DNA from: Echinometra lucunter
Lineage: Eukaryota; Echinodermata; Echinoidea; Camarodonta; Echinometridae
Assembly: GCA_029962745.1 (NCBI GenBank)
Contig: CM057154.1
Span: 32,612,424 to 32,676,423 of the forward strand
Reading direction: 5' to 3'
Length of the DNA stretch: 64,000 nucleotides
Part shown: one piece after another, positions 49,861 through 63,306 of the stretch
Layout: every line of letters begins with the position of its first letter
Position numbering within the stretch: position 1 is the first letter of the stretch
Translations under genes and position numbers: made by a program
Notes under the pieces: generated by a model
Database searches by the model: none
What the model was told of the DNA's origin: nothing
What the model saw: the letters and a program-made list of their open reading frames with translations, nothing else

Positions 49861-51560
49861 TGCAATAGGTTTCTATAATTCTGCTATGAACAAACACATT
49901 CCCTCCAGACGAACTGCCTGTCAGGCAGCATAGCTATTTCATTATTAGTGGATGTACGTGAAGCGTTCTATTCTTATCTGCAGCAAATTATTTTTATCAG
50001 AATGATTAAGACGCCCACAAGACCCACTGGCCGACAAAAAGCAAATGTGCATCAGTGAAGTATGATAGGTTATTAATGTACTCTTTGATGACGTCTAAGA
50101 GGGTGGAGTGTATAATAGGAGCAAACTTAATAACAGGATGTTTCATTTTAAAAAGAAAATTGGAAGACTGTGACGACAGCACGTGGAATCTCCTTCTTCT
50201 GCATAGGCTTTTGCCATTTTCTTCATTATGTAAATCATTCTAAAATTAGTTTATTCTAAACTGGTTTTTCATTCATTTTTTTCCTAACTAAACCAATTAA
50301 TGCAAGATACTTTTACAAAAACTTCCACGGTGATAAAGAACACATTCTTTATCATTTTTCACTTTTACTTCAAATTCAAGAACTTCACCACTGCCACCCC
50401 TCCACTTCAAATGCAATGGAAAGATATCATTTTAATGACTACATTTATTTTATTTCATTTTATAAGTCTTCTTTACCCAGGGTAACCTAATCAATGGTCA
50501 CACACTGTTGTCCTTTAGGGCCCTGCACATTACCCATTTTCATCCTTCCTCTTTTCTGAGGTGGCTTGTTTTTGTTTCTTTTGTTTCTTTTGGTTGTAAA
50601 TTCTAAATCAGATCAAGGGGTTTATTGTGAAAATCTATCCACTGAGTTCAAGTACTTTCATCACATGACAGGTCAGTAAGTCCATCTAATGTGAAGTAAA
50701 GGAAAAAGAGAAATCCTAATATCCTACAGAGACGTGATTAATCAGGTTCTTTAAGCTTTCACAAATTCAGAAGTTCTTAATATATCTCTTTTGGATATCA
50801 CAAATTGATTTGTCAGATGTCATGTGTATGTCCAACAGCTTGAGCAGTATTGATGGTGATATATGGAAATGAGTAATTAGATCTAGCCCAGACTCGTCTT
50901 AATCTCTGCAAGTCTCCTGATTGGCCAGGTGGTCATTTATTCAACAGATGTCCACAGTAAAAAGAAGGGTAAATAAAAATTTCTCGTCTGAGGTATACTT
51001 TCCTACCTGTATCCTCCATCATCTCTCCTTTCTATCACTGTCCCCCCCCCCTCCCCCACCCCATTTTACTTCCCTACCAATGTCTCCCTCCTCTCCCTTC
51101 TTTCTCTTCCTCAGTGTTTCCTAAATATTTCATCAAAATACTTCATGAAAGTCCCAAAGTGCTTTCTTTTTATTGTATTTATTTTCTATAAAAACTTTTA
51201 AAAACTTTACCTGCTCTAAGGCAGAAAAACTAACCTTTTCAACATTTGTCATAGATAGCAGATATCTATCAATTCAAAAGATCATTTATGAAGCTTTCAG
51301 ATGCTTATTGAAATGTCTCATCTTCTGTATGATTTTCAGGATTGAAATGAAAATTTTAGCATATTAACATTTCTTTTCCTTTATGTTAAAAAAATCTAAC
51401 GTGTGTGTAAAAAAAAATCTATTTAAATGTTCCTTTCTTTTCATCAGGAAATTTTTAATGTTTTATTTGGCTTCACTCTTCCATCTAAAGTACATTCAAC
51501 CTGGTTGCTATGGTAACATGACACTCATCTATCACTCTCAGGATATGAGTGCAAGCATAC

Positions 51561-51636
51561 CTGTTTTCTTTTGACGAAGCTCCCTGATTTCTGCCCTCAG
51601 CCTTCGTCTCTCTTCGTACGTCTCCGTAATCTCAAG
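51561..51636 (-). CDS. Smoothelin-like exon 3: second smoothelin repeat
   Basis: A 76-nt exon with acceptor CTCCCTCCTCAG before 51636 and donor AACAG/GTATGC after 51561. It enters in phase 0 and leaves in phase 1. It encodes LEITETYEERRRLRAEIREL followed by RQKKT. The YEERRRLRAEIRELR core is a textbook smoothelin repeat, closer to the vertebrate consensus than the first copy. Joined to exon 2 it forms a continuous helix. The outgoing phase fits the CC start of the exon at 32620 (making Ala). It does not fit the long exon at 44128, where the join would read a stop codon at once. Exon size and phase are close to those of exon 1, as expected if the two repeats arose by exon duplication. Confidence 0.85.
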
Positions 51637-52369
51637 CTGAGGAGGGAGAATTAATAGAAAATGGGAAAGGAGTCAATTTAGAAAGAAATACTTCTGTCAG
51701 GTTGCTTGACTAGTAATGAGGCATCTGAGCTCAATGATAGCCAATTCAACTAATTTCCTTCGTCACAGAGTTTGCTTCCTAACTAAATAATGGGGTAATT
51801 CATCAATTGCTTAAAAGGTAGATCCAAGAGAGCTGATTGGATAAAGTTGAGGGTATACAGTGATAACTGTGACATGAATCACATCATATAAATGTGGATC
51901 AATATCAGATAAAGTAGAAATGAAATGAAATTCAAGGAATCATTAGCCGCAGGTTGCTTAAATTCAGGGACATTCTGAAGCTATAGGTATGCAAGGAAAT
52001 AAACCAAACCAGAACATGAAAAATTCATGTTTCTTTCTTTCTAGCAAAGTGGCCAAAAAGTGTGTACATCAAGCATACATACTAATATGTTTGTATAAAT
52101 ACATCTTTGGACTGTATCATTTCTTTAACTATATCTTTACCACACATTCTAGTCTATGCATCATCTACATTATTCATATAAATAGGTCTTAATCTTTATC
52201 TTATGTTCTCTGTAAAATTTCTCCACATTTCATAACTTTCACAATACCAAGAAAGGTGGAAAAAAATGACTCAATTTTTGTTTTCTGCCTCACACATAAC
52301 CAAGTGAACTGCCATATATCATTGGAGAAGAAAGGAAATATGAGGAAGATATTAATTTTCACCCCTGAC
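51637..52369 (-). other. Intron between exons 2 and 3
   Basis: 733 bp; GTCAGG to CCTCAG. Nothing recognised in it. Confidence 0.78.
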
Positions 52370-52587
52370 CTGCTTCTGTAAGGCCTCAATCTCCTGCTCC
52401 ACATCTCTTCCACCGGTGGTCTGACAATCCTGAGAGACCACCTGACCTTCTGAACTTGACCTCTGACCTTGAGTTGACCTTGATAGGGCCAAGTTGGTCT
52501 GGTTTTCCTGTAGGACAGTGACAGCCGACTCTGCTGGGGGTCCAGCATCGCTCTGATTGGTTGGTTTGGTGGGCATGTTGGGATCAT
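52370..52587 (-). CDS. Smoothelin-like exon 2: polar linker and coiled-coil lead-in
   Basis: A 218-nt exon with acceptor AAATCACAG before 52587 and donor AAGCAG/GTCAGG after 52370. It enters in phase 1 and leaves in phase 0. It encodes 72 complete codons beginning DPNMPTKPTNQ, a Gln/Ser/Thr-rich linker, and ends GGRDVEQEIEALQKQ. The last part is a predicted amphipathic helix that reads straight into the second smoothelin repeat in the next exon. In vertebrate smoothelin a similar short acidic helix precedes the second repeat. Position between the two repeat exons and agreement of phase on both sides are the main reasons for the call. The first internal Met is not needed as a start. Confidence 0.78.
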
Positions 52588-54352
52588 CTGTGATTTACAA
52601 GTGAGAGAAGGGGGATATGACAACTTTTGTTTGGGTAGAGGAATAATTTAGGCTGATGAATGGGCACAAAATAGACTGATCTAAATCAAGTAATATTCAG
52701 TTGCTCGTCAAATTACTGCTTACAAAATTGCGAAGTCTTTTATCATTCTAAGGAAATTCAGATAAGAAATTTAATTAAATTTCAATGTTTACAAGATCTT
52801 GAATACAGACTCCAAACAAACAAAATCCTTTTGAACAAGTTCATTTATTGCCTTCTTAGTCTCTCAAATTTAGAAAAGCAAGCTTGGTATTACTTAACAC
52901 GCTATTTAAAATCGATCTAAACATAATCATAAAATGAAATCACAGCTATAGATGTTGGGAAAAACACATTAAAATACTCATTTCCTGCTACATACTTTAA
53001 ATGATTAATTAATAGAAATATTAGATATAGTCTCTCCTCCTGAATGGGCTCATGACATCTCAGTATCTAGAGGAAGTCCATAATGTTTGAATCTGATGAT
53101 CAACGACTGCCCTCTCCCGTTAAGCAGTTTCCCTTTGGCTTCCTGATTAATGAATCATAGTGCAGTTTAGATTGAGATATGCATACCTGAAGAGATGATT
53201 AACATACATTGATCCATGGCTTATCTATCCCAGTTCTCCATGACATGGCTCTAGGGTCAAAGCACTGAAAGCAGATTATCCCCCACCCCCTCTCCCACCC
53301 CTGAATATGTTTGGTTCGATACTACAATATTTTGAAAACACAGTCTCTACATTCCAAGGCTTTTATTATAACCATTTGAAATTTGGCATCTTCCAACTTT
53401 GTAGAATTTGCAAATTGCTTGGTTCAGAGTTCTTTTATCCTCTAAAGGACCAGCATTTGCATGCAACTAAATTTTTAAAAACAGTATGACTGCAATACTT
53501 ATCAAAGTGGATACTTACAAAGAAACAAGTTTAAATCATACATCTTGCAATCTTAAACATACAGAGGGAAGCAAAATAATTAATTTGGCCTGGTTTCAAG
53601 GTCAGGTTCTAATAAAGTTAAAATCTGAGAAAATATATGTGTAGAAAATTATATTACTGCATCAATCACACATACAACCTAACATCCGCTTGTAGAAGTA
53701 CTCTAGAACTTTCTTACTGAGGTGTGGTAATATTTGGCACGATTTCCTCCACATCCTATCTTGAAATTAATGAAAAATAATTTTGTCCTTGACATAAAAT
53801 ATCTGACCCCAGATGTTTAAGAGCAGATTAGCTTAATGGTTTGGATTCAGATTTTAGGAGTCCTTTTAATCTGATCCAAAGTTTATCTCTGCAAAAGTTT
53901 AAAGGAAGTGAATTCATAATATTCTTGCTTCAGAGGTCAACAAACATGGGTCCTATCTGGAAATGACTTCACATAATTATGGTGCAACAAATGCATGCAA
54001 ATATGCCGCACATTTGGCCCTGTAAGAACTGCATCTTAGACTGGTAAACAATAATCTTTACATAATCATTAATCACTGCATTAAAAAAAACTATGGTACA
54101 TACAGTATAAAAATTCAGGTGTTCTTTTTTGGATTCATTACCATTGCTGCTATTGTTGTTGATTACTAATGATTGTGTTTTCTCTTTCAAACAATTCACA
54201 TTGATGGATCAAAGGTTTGTTACAAAGTCCTACAATAAAAATTCACTACATTTGCTTATCATGCACCTGTAAGAATTTCAAATAGAACTGAAGATCATTA
54301 TTAAACAGTTCACTTCAAGAATACCCCGCCAAGAACAATATTGATAAATGAC

Positions 54353-55302
54353 TAGTGGTCCGGTTGACATGATGTTTGTCGACATTAATGTCGACAAACA
54401 AAATATGCCGTTGACATGGATTCTTTTTATGTCGACAGAAGATAACAACCTACAAGAGATCTGTTTAATTCATGATTAACGTTGATCATTCGAAACAGAC
54501 AGACGGTGACGCCGACACTTATTTACAATGTAGTACTTACTTACGACTAACGGTAATGTGACGGACTTGTATATAGCTAGCGCATGCGAGCTATAGCTCT
54601 CTGCAGATTTCCATCATGGAATGGATGTTTGAAAATATACACAATGATCTTAGATCATTTTGCCCTTTGCAAAACAAATATCGTAACCAGGGCGGTGCCA
54701 CGTGCACAGCACGAGAGGCAATCGTACACGGGAGGCCGATCGCTAGGCGTTAGGTTCTGTCAAATGCATTCGTCTATTATAGTTTGTATTAGTCTACTAT
54801 TATTCATTCGCCTACGTACAAAACGGACATACAGCAATCACAAACAACCTGTGCTTAGTGCGCTATATATATCACGCACGCTCGATCGAGGAGAGAGAAA
54901 TTGTCAGACTCATTTGCATGGACGACACGAAACAAAAAGTTACACTTACACAGGAGGTAAATTTGTCCAGATATTTTTACTCATCGATTACATTTTGAGT
55001 TCAATGTATGAATGGGTACATTAAATGAATAATACTGACATGTAGGGCATGATTTCATAACTAGATAAGGTGTGATTGTGGCAGCTGTCCCGGAAGCTGT
55101 CACAGTCTGCTACGGTATAGGGCAGGCCGCTACGGCAACCCCGGTGCGCCCAGACAGTCGGGCACAGTTGGATACTGCGATTTCAGCCATTGAAACAAAA
55201 AAAAACATACTTATGTCGGCACGTTGTCGACACGTATGGTGACATCGAGATTTTTTTTTACCAACATGTCGACAGTAAAAATTCCTATCGACCAGACCAC
55301 TA
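54353..55302. mobile_element. Nonautonomous hAT-like element
   Basis: 950 bp with ends TAGTGGTCCGGTTGA and the near-reverse TCGACCAGACCACTA, flanked by an exact 8-bp duplication TAAATGAC (54345-54352 and 55303-55310). TAGNG ends plus an 8-bp duplication are diagnostic of hAT. The subterminal regions are rich in GTCGACA, including a perfect 28-base palindrome at 54373-54400. The interior is CpG-rich. A 146-codon open frame inside resembles no transposase and is probably spurious. Confidence 0.88.
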
Positions 55303-58300
55303 TAAATGACAATCCTTTTCAGGCAACTTCTATCATAATTTTTAATTCAAATAATGCAAGTTATTATGTCAAAAGTCTGAGAGCCTGAGACAGACTGAAA
55401 TGCTTTTCAAATCTTCTTTGAATTTGTTAAAATGTTGCAAATCCTTGGAAACCTTTAGAAGAAAAATAAAGATAATTTTCTCCTATAACCGGATATTTTC
55501 CGTCGACATATCTCTGAATGATTGCTGTGATCTCTCACTAACCCTGCCAGGAAAAAGCAAGGGCAGAGTAGCGACCTGCCAATGTACTTTATTCCACACA
55601 AATCTTGATAAGAAAACATAGCATGCATAAATCTTGCAGCAAACACAAACAAATTCATATGAAAATTCCTATCCTTTCCCTCTAGCTCTACAAGGTCCTA
55701 TCTAAACAAGGAATGTTTCCTGAGCATGGTAGGGAGGCAGAATTTTTGATGAAAAGTTCATTTGGTTCAGACCCACGCATTATAAAAGCACACCGACTGA
55801 TAAAGAAAATAAATCTCCAGGGCTGTGATCTGAATTATGTTCTGGGCAGAAGGAAAAGGGATTTTAATTTCATTTCATGCCAACTAAAATATTTCATATG
55901 TTCATATTTCATTACAAAATTCATTAATATTCTTTGCAACATTACTAGTGTTTCAATGCCTAAGAAATAATTCACCATATTGACACTTGTAATTACTGTT
56001 TGCTCAGTAAAGCAAAAGTTCTTTGAGCACTCACTAAAGAAAAAAATGCTCCAAAGAAAAGTCTAATTATTGATTTGATAATAAAATGTTTTAAAATGCT
56101 TTATCCATATCGATTTTTTGTGCAATTCCATTTCTTTTCATCACTTCCTCAAACCTCAACATAAATCAATGAATGATGAATGCAAAAACTTTCAGCTGGG
56201 TCACAAAAACTGACTGAATTTAAGGAATGGATATTACTCTGAAGCAATGGAAAATTTTATGTCACTTGCACATTCTATTCAACGACAATAAAACACTTTA
56301 TTTCTTACACCTCTGTTATTTCCTTAATTAAGAATGTAAATGAGTCATTTAGAAAGAGAGGAAAACATCAAAAAGGCTAAATTATGAACAAAAAGGTTTG
56401 TGTAATTTTCAACTGCATGCATCAATCATCAATAGTACATCAAGGTACATACCATTATAAAAAGTTCTATTCATTCCACAAATACTTCTCAAATACACTA
56501 AAACAAAATTCCAAAATAATATACCTCAACATAATCCTTCATATAATCCTATACAGTAAATTGATATTTCCATATGTGGGTAAAATAATAAACTGTAACA
56601 AAATGTGCATTTATTCTTTTTACTAATTGTTATTTGGGGTGTTTTTTTTAATAATTCATGCAACACTGCTATAAGACTACTAAACACACAAAACATATAT
56701 TTGTAAATTGGAAAAGGGAAATAGGATTTTGTTTCTGGCACAAATTCAACTGTACAATCAAAAGGATTAATCTCTAATCTTACTACTGTTTTATCTATGA
56801 TTCAATTACCAGGGTAATTGCAAATGACATCATGATTATTTATGAACAGTCTATGAGTTAATATTTGCAAGCAATTTATAGTAATTCTACAAAAATCAGT
56901 AATCATTGACATGTATCATGATTTATGTACAGCTCTATCTCTTTGTGGTGTACATTTATCTGAAAATATTGGAACATTTGCTGGAAAAAAATATTCCTTT
57001 ATTTGCAATGAATCTTCAGCCCTTACTGTTAAAAAATGAAGGATATTTTCCAGAGAATGACAAGTTGATATAACAGTTCCAATACAATGTACAAAAAGTA
57101 AACTATTACTTTTAAAGTGGTTCTTTATCTATTATGTTTCAAATCCGAAATCCAAATCTATTACAAATGATACAGCATATCCCTGCAAAATCTATAATTC
57201 AAAGGAGAACACTTTTTGAAAATGCATTCTGGAAAAAAAAAAGAAATGCATTTTTGCACAGACCAAATAATTCCTTTTCCAAGAAGCTTGATGAATATAA
57301 TGAAAGATTTGCATGCCTTTACACAAATGCACACAATCAGTTTTACCTACAGGTACAAAGAAAAATCTTAGGAATATTCCTTTTAATTCCTAATTTGATG
57401 GATTACTGGGTCAAATCTTTACAACTCTATGACCTTTCACAAGAACTTGTACCTTTCATAATGACCTCACCATGACCTGGCCGCTAGTCAACCATGCTTT
57501 CACAAACAGAATAAACATCCAAGCTTGTAAAGTTACTTTAGGGGGTCCAAAGTTAATGAAGGGGGTGGTATATTTCACTTTCAATTATAATGTATTGCTG
57601 TAGGCGAAAAAAAAGAAGTATGAAAGATTATTAGCCTACTTAAAATGTACCTCCCTGTGAATTTTCAAATTGAACTTTTAGAAACTGAACTATTTTCTTA
57701 GAATAAAACAGTTATTTATCAAATATGAATGACAAATCTAGGTTCAATAATGTTACATAATATTTACATGAAAATGATTGAATGCAGTTTTAAAAAGCCA
57801 ATGATACATTTGTACAGTACATTGTTCTCATGCACGGTAGAAATGTCAAATGGATGTCGTTGGTTTTTTCCAAATTCCCCTATTGCATTGTTGTTTTTTG
57901 TCGTTTTGTTCCTTTGTTGCTATATTAGTTCAGTGCAGTGAAATGTATGTCCCTCAACAGACAATTTGACTTTATCATATCAAAGAGATCTCCTTGTACA
58001 TTTCTTGCCTAAAGATGTTAAGGAATTAAAATCTTGTAAAATGTTAATATCCTTTCCATAGCCAGATTATTTGCTCTTACATTTACAGAATTGTGGAACT
58101 TTGAATAGACTTCTGTTAATATCCCACTTGGTTTTAGTGTTCCATTATAAAGAAGGTAATGGCTAGTTCAAATACTGCCAGCTAAACAAGCCAAATATTG
58201 ATTCTTGGAGGAAGTGGATAAGTTCCCAGTTATGTAAACTCTTGTTCCAATCATTTAAACTACTTCTTTTTGTGATCTTGGTTTGACATCATTAGAGTCA

Positions 58301-58619
58301 AGGGGCTTGAGCTAAGTACATATAGAGTTTAAAAGGCTTCAACTCGAAGGTAAGTACAAATGTAGCATTAGGGCAGTTGACAAAAAGTTCTCCTTTGAAT
58401 CCTAATAACAACGTCATCTTTTTATTGAATATAAAAGTCTCACTTTTAATTCTATAGGGCCTAGTGAGCCATTTGTTTCCACTGGGGATGATTTGGATGG
58501 GAAGGGGACTGGGGTACCACTGAGGATTAAAAAAATCCCCAAGGGTCCACAATCAAGGAAAAAGGAAGGTTATCACATTTAAGGGGTGCCTTCTAACTAC
58601 AATGTTCTCTGACAAGCAA

Positions 58620-58632
58620 AGGGGGGGGGGGG
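58620..58632. repeat. Poly-G tract
   Basis: G homopolymer in the intron between exons 1 and 2. Confidence 0.9.
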
Positions 58633-59612
58633 AACCTCAGTATCTTTTACAGGAGTAATAGGGTGCACCACCAACTCTATCAGAGGTGTTTTTTGCAGCA
58701 CCATCCATGTTCCTGAACTCTAAGTTCCATAAATTAGCAAGATTGGACTGGAATACAAACCTGACCAATGGTAATTTTCATGTGAAAGATCACTGACTGC
58801 ATGAGAGACAAAGTAACATCGTTTAAAAAAAACAAAGATCAGTGTGCATGACCGGGAACAAATAGGGTGAGATTGACATCAAGATTCATGTTTGTGAATG
58901 GCATTTATATTGCCTAATTGCAGTAAATGTGTTCCAACAATTCTTGCTACATAACCATAAAATAATCTTGAATACATTCATGTTAAGCTTTTGTGCATGC
59001 ATCAACCCCTCAGGCTATCACGTCATATTATTGTCAAAATCATTATTTCCAAGATTTCTCAGACTTTGGAGAACTCCATGTCAATGTTAGTGAAAATGTG
59101 ACCACATTATGGAAGTAGGTTCACTTATACATTTAAAAATGGCCCCTTAACTTTCATAACTTTAGAAAGGAGGAGAGGGGAGCATATCACTTCCATCAAA
59201 GTAAAAGGTGAATAACCCTCAGATTTTTCCCCTACAGAGTACATTCAGAGGCTAAAGATGAAAATATAAAAATGGAAATGTAAGATCTGATAGGAACCAT
59301 TGCATAATAGCTCAGCGGACCACCGCTGGACAACACTAGAATGCACCTGCAGTCAAAACTGAATGAGTTGCTAAGTGATTATTAATAAGACCCATTGTTA
59401 TTTGTCCTGTACATCTGTCTATGGACCAATGAATCACAGACTTGATTAATCAGTCTGTTTGATAAGTCACAATGTTAGAAAGGGATTAGATATATGCCAA
59501 TCAGGTTTAAAGTTCAGTAAAGGGCCAGCCCCCAACTTTGGGTTTACCAGCTGGGTAACCTAACCAAGCTGGGCTGGGCAACCAGAACTAAGCAATATCT
59601 TCCGTTCACAAA

Positions 59613-60090
59613 GGTTGCGTTCAAGCGACCATTTTTCACCCTAGAATCATGGTTTTCAAAGACGTTTAGTTTAAACCACGGTTGCGTTCAATCGATTTTT
59701 CGCAGGTCGTAAAAAATAAACGTCTTTCAAAACGCAAACACGAAACGCTGAAAAAGGTGCATTTTGAATCATGATTCTGCAGAACCACGGTCGCTAAGAA
59801 TCGACTGAACGCAACAAAGATCTCAATCATTATTCTATGACATTATTATCATGGTCTGTTTCCGGTTCAGGGCAAAACAAATTCAGAAAGCGTGTGCCGA
59901 AGTTGACCTATACTTCCTGGGTCAAACTGCGCTGTACAATGTGTAGTGGGTGGGTTTGAAAATGAGCGAGAATCAGCGTTGATGAAAAATCGCTTGAAAA
60001 CTCTCCCGCAGTAGCCGTGTTTTGTAACAGCATTTTGATTTGGGATTCATGTTTGTGATTCTAGCTTCAAAAAATCACTTGAACACACCC
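59613..60090. mobile_element. Inverted-repeat element, MITE-like
   Basis: About 478 bp. The left end GGTTGCGTTCAAGCGA and right end TCACTTGAACACACCC are imperfect inverted repeats. An inner pair, GTTGCGTTCAATCGA (about 59682) and TCGACTGAACGCAAC (about 59802), suggests a compound or nested structure. CpG-rich relative to its flanks. Confidence 0.6.
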
Positions 60091-62639
60091 AAAATCAATT
60101 GAGGACCATAGGTTGGTCATTCACTTTTAAGAGAGTAGACTCTAAAAGTAAAACACAACTTTCAAACAATTCTAACAATTCATCACTTTATGATGTATAA
60201 AATATTCAGTCTTTAATCAACATGAACATGAGCTGCTAACAGAAAATAAGTACTATTTTTTCTTGTAACCAAACTTTGTTTTGTGCACTTTGAAGAATCT
60301 TAACCCCATCCTAACAAATAACCAACACTCAATACATGTATTTCATCTCTTCTCCATAGCAAAGATTTATAATTTCATCAAGATGACCACAAACACACAC
60401 ACACAAATACACAAATGAAAGCAATTTTGAGCAGATGTGCAAGTGTGATATGCTTTGCATATGACAGAAATTCTATAGACCCAATCACCCACAGTAATTC
60501 ATACTCTGCAATATTCAACATACGTGTTTAATATCTTCCATGTTCAACTCAATTACCAAAATCTCAATGTCGTAATTCACTCATTAGTATAGAAATTGGT
60601 AGCAAGCAAAACTATGTCTTTGTGGTTTGCAGCTATAATATAAGTCATATGTGACCCCTAACTTCACTTCAAAAATTGTATTTAACATCATTTGCTAATA
60701 CATTACAGCAATCTCCTTCCACTTTTTTTTCCTGTTCAATTTTCTCCCCATTCCCCCATTCCCCCCCCCCTTCTCTCTCTCTCTCTCTCTCTCCCTGTTA
60801 AATACCAAGACACATGTACTGTATGTAATCAATGTAACAGTGACAGAAGTTCTACAAACAGACAGTGACTGTCATACAACTTGGTACAAGAAGATCACTT
60901 TCCATTCGAAATAAGATATGCTACCTTATACTAACCATTCCCCACCCTTATTCATTTCTGTAATATCATCAATTTCAGCTCTGCCTTATTTGAAATCATG
61001 TTCATTATCTGGATTGTATGTAGCCATTTTCAATAATTTTCTCACAGCTTTAATAAGCCACAGTTTCAAGCTTATATATAGTTTTGCTAGCAAAATAAAA
61101 ATGACATAAAACATGTTAATTATAGCACCATATTGTTTTCCTCATCCATAAAATTCATGTGCGAGAATATTTGATATTCCATCCATGATTTCTGGTGAAT
61201 TTTAGTATAGATACCTGAAAAAACAACTAGATCATGGCTACACACTGCCATAAGCAAGGACTACTCCAACTTGCGTGCTTCATTTGGAAATACTGTACCT
61301 GTAGTAAGTTTGTCCCACACAATGAAATGTTGTAGGGTACACATATTCAGGTGCTGTGAAGGGCACAAATAATGCTGGAGTTTACATCTTTGGCCCTGTA
61401 TCTAAACTAAGTTTTGCCTTTCATTTGTTAATATTCAACCTCAGGAGGAAAAAAAAAATTACAGCATCTGATTTTTGCTGTTATCTTGCTATTTTTTTCA
61501 ACTCAAAAGAAAGAAATCTGATGGAATGTTTTTGATGGGTTAGCAAAACTGTATACATAGCTTTTATTACAAAGTATCCAAAAGTTAATTAAGCAACAAA
61601 CCTATTAGCCAAGCATTTTATATAATATACTATCAAAACAAAATGACCCCTTAAAAATATTTGTCAAAGAATTTTTGTTCTAGGAGGCAGCCACAGGCCA
61701 CTTACCCTCCCCTATGCTTGAAAATTAGAGAATAAATTCAACCCCACCCCCCCCCCCCACCCCCCCTGCCATTATCCACAAGCTACACCTGTACATACAT
61801 AATACAGCTATATGCATGAATGTAACTGTGTAAGATATATTCCTTAAAGCCATTTATATGGACTTACATAAATATATGCCCACTTTTTAGCTCTGCTAAG
61901 GACAAACAATATATAGTTACCTGTCATTATCAAGAATGCCATGTTTTATATCCCTTTCTCTTGTTCCCCAAATTCATGGCTTCACCTTTAAAGGTAAATG
62001 GACGCATGAATTAGTTCCATGCTAGCACGATACATACCTGCCTAATGACTCAGGTTAATTAATCATGGTGCACTAAGGATGACAACATAGAGTGCACAGC
62101 CAGAGTGTCAAAGAAATGCAGGAAATAATTAAAGAATTCAGGGTCTTCCAAATTGAAGCACTATATTGTTGCCACACTACATTGACCAGATAATAAGTAT
62201 TCTAAATTCTTGGCTATCAATATACAGTTTACTTAAATATTTTGTGCATACCTTTGGAAGAATGAAATGGATCTTCATATTTCATAACATCTTTAAAGTT
62301 TTTTCATCACTATTTTCACTACCAAATGACATTTTATTTTGAAATTTAGTTATCTTCAAAACAAAGTTTTTTCCTTAAAATAATTTTTCTCTCTATCACC
62401 TAATGCAGTTTATCCCTTTCTGCTAACATCCATTCTCCTTCTTTCTCTCCTTTCTTTCTGCCTTGTAGAAATTACATTTTCACAGTTGCATTTTTCAACA
62501 TTGCACAAAGTAAGATTTATTGGCTGTGATTTCCCATGTATCACTTTTCTTACACCTGAGATCTTTTCAAATTTTCCACAGCATCTTTTCTTACTCTTCC
62601 ATCAACCTCCCTTTACTGTGGTTCTCCCTCATCCCCCCC

Positions 62640-62755
62640 CCTCCTTCTCCCTCCTTCTCCCTCTCTCTTTCTTCCTTACTTTCTTTCTTTCTTTTCCTCT
62701 CTTTCTCATTCACCCCTCTCCTGCACTCTCTCTCTCTCTCTTCATCTCACAAACT
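62640..62755. repeat. CT-rich low-complexity tract
   Basis: Polypyrimidine tract upstream of exon 2 in the long intron. Confidence 0.88.
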
Positions 62756-63306
62756 CTGCTCTTCTCACCTGCCTGAGAGCAGGGGTATAGTTCTAGCCCA
62801 TGCCCATTACCAATCTCACTTTCTAATATCCTCAGAATGAGTTCAATTTATTTTCAGTCAGGTGGGTGGATTGTATGGGGAAAGGAAAAAGCTATCTGGC
62901 CTGGCACTATGAATGAAATGAGCAAGAGCAAGCTCACTCCCTTCCTATTGGAAGCCTACCTTATTTTCAGTACCATCTTTGAAGAGAGAAACAAATCCGA
63001 TCAGGATAGATTATTCTTACCCTCCTGTTCAGTGACAGAAATTTGAACATCATTCAAACAACTATCACGTATCAAATAAGGTGATCAGAAATGCCATTGT
63101 CTTTTATATAAAGATTTCAAGAATATTTGGCTAGTTACTATTGTGCATCTATTGAAATGTGTAAAGTTCCATGAGCTTCCTATCTTTACTTATTTCATAT
63201 TCCACAGGTAATATAGAGAGGTATAAAATTGATAAATGGATTTTAAGGATCTTTAAAAAAAAATATAGTCACTTTTATGTTTTTAAAACCAAGCATAATA
63301 ACTTAC

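Larger units (their letters stand above)
32621..51560 (-). other. Long intron between exons 3 and 4
   Basis: 18.9 kb. It contains the 4-kb acidic exon and the micro-exon, several inverted-repeat elements (33.0, 36.7 and 47.6 kb), a CT-rich tract near 34.6-35.2 kb and a hairpin copy. The 3.2 kb at 44.2-47.4 kb is unusually free of recognisable repeats and may hold the promoter and first exon for the 44-kb exon. Confidence 0.65.
52588..63306 (-). other. Long intron between exons 1 and 2
   Basis: 10.7 kb, AT-rich. It contains a hAT-like element (54.35-55.30 kb), an inverted-repeat element (59.6-60.1 kb), CT tracts near 60.77 and 62.6-62.75 kb, and poly-C/poly-G runs. No extra exon recognised, although one with phase 1 at both ends could be missed. 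Confidence 0.7.

Noticed and set aside
44128..51561. Direct splice from the second smoothelin-repeat exon into the acidic exon
   Set aside because: The phase-1 join reads Ala then TGA, so it cannot make the long protein.
54584..55024. 146-codon frame inside the hAT-like element
   Set aside because: It shows no transposase motif and the element is too short to be autonomous. Most likely chance.
57134..57475. 113-codon plus-strand frame
   Set aside because: AT-rich, no recognisable family, no supporting splice sites or neighbours.
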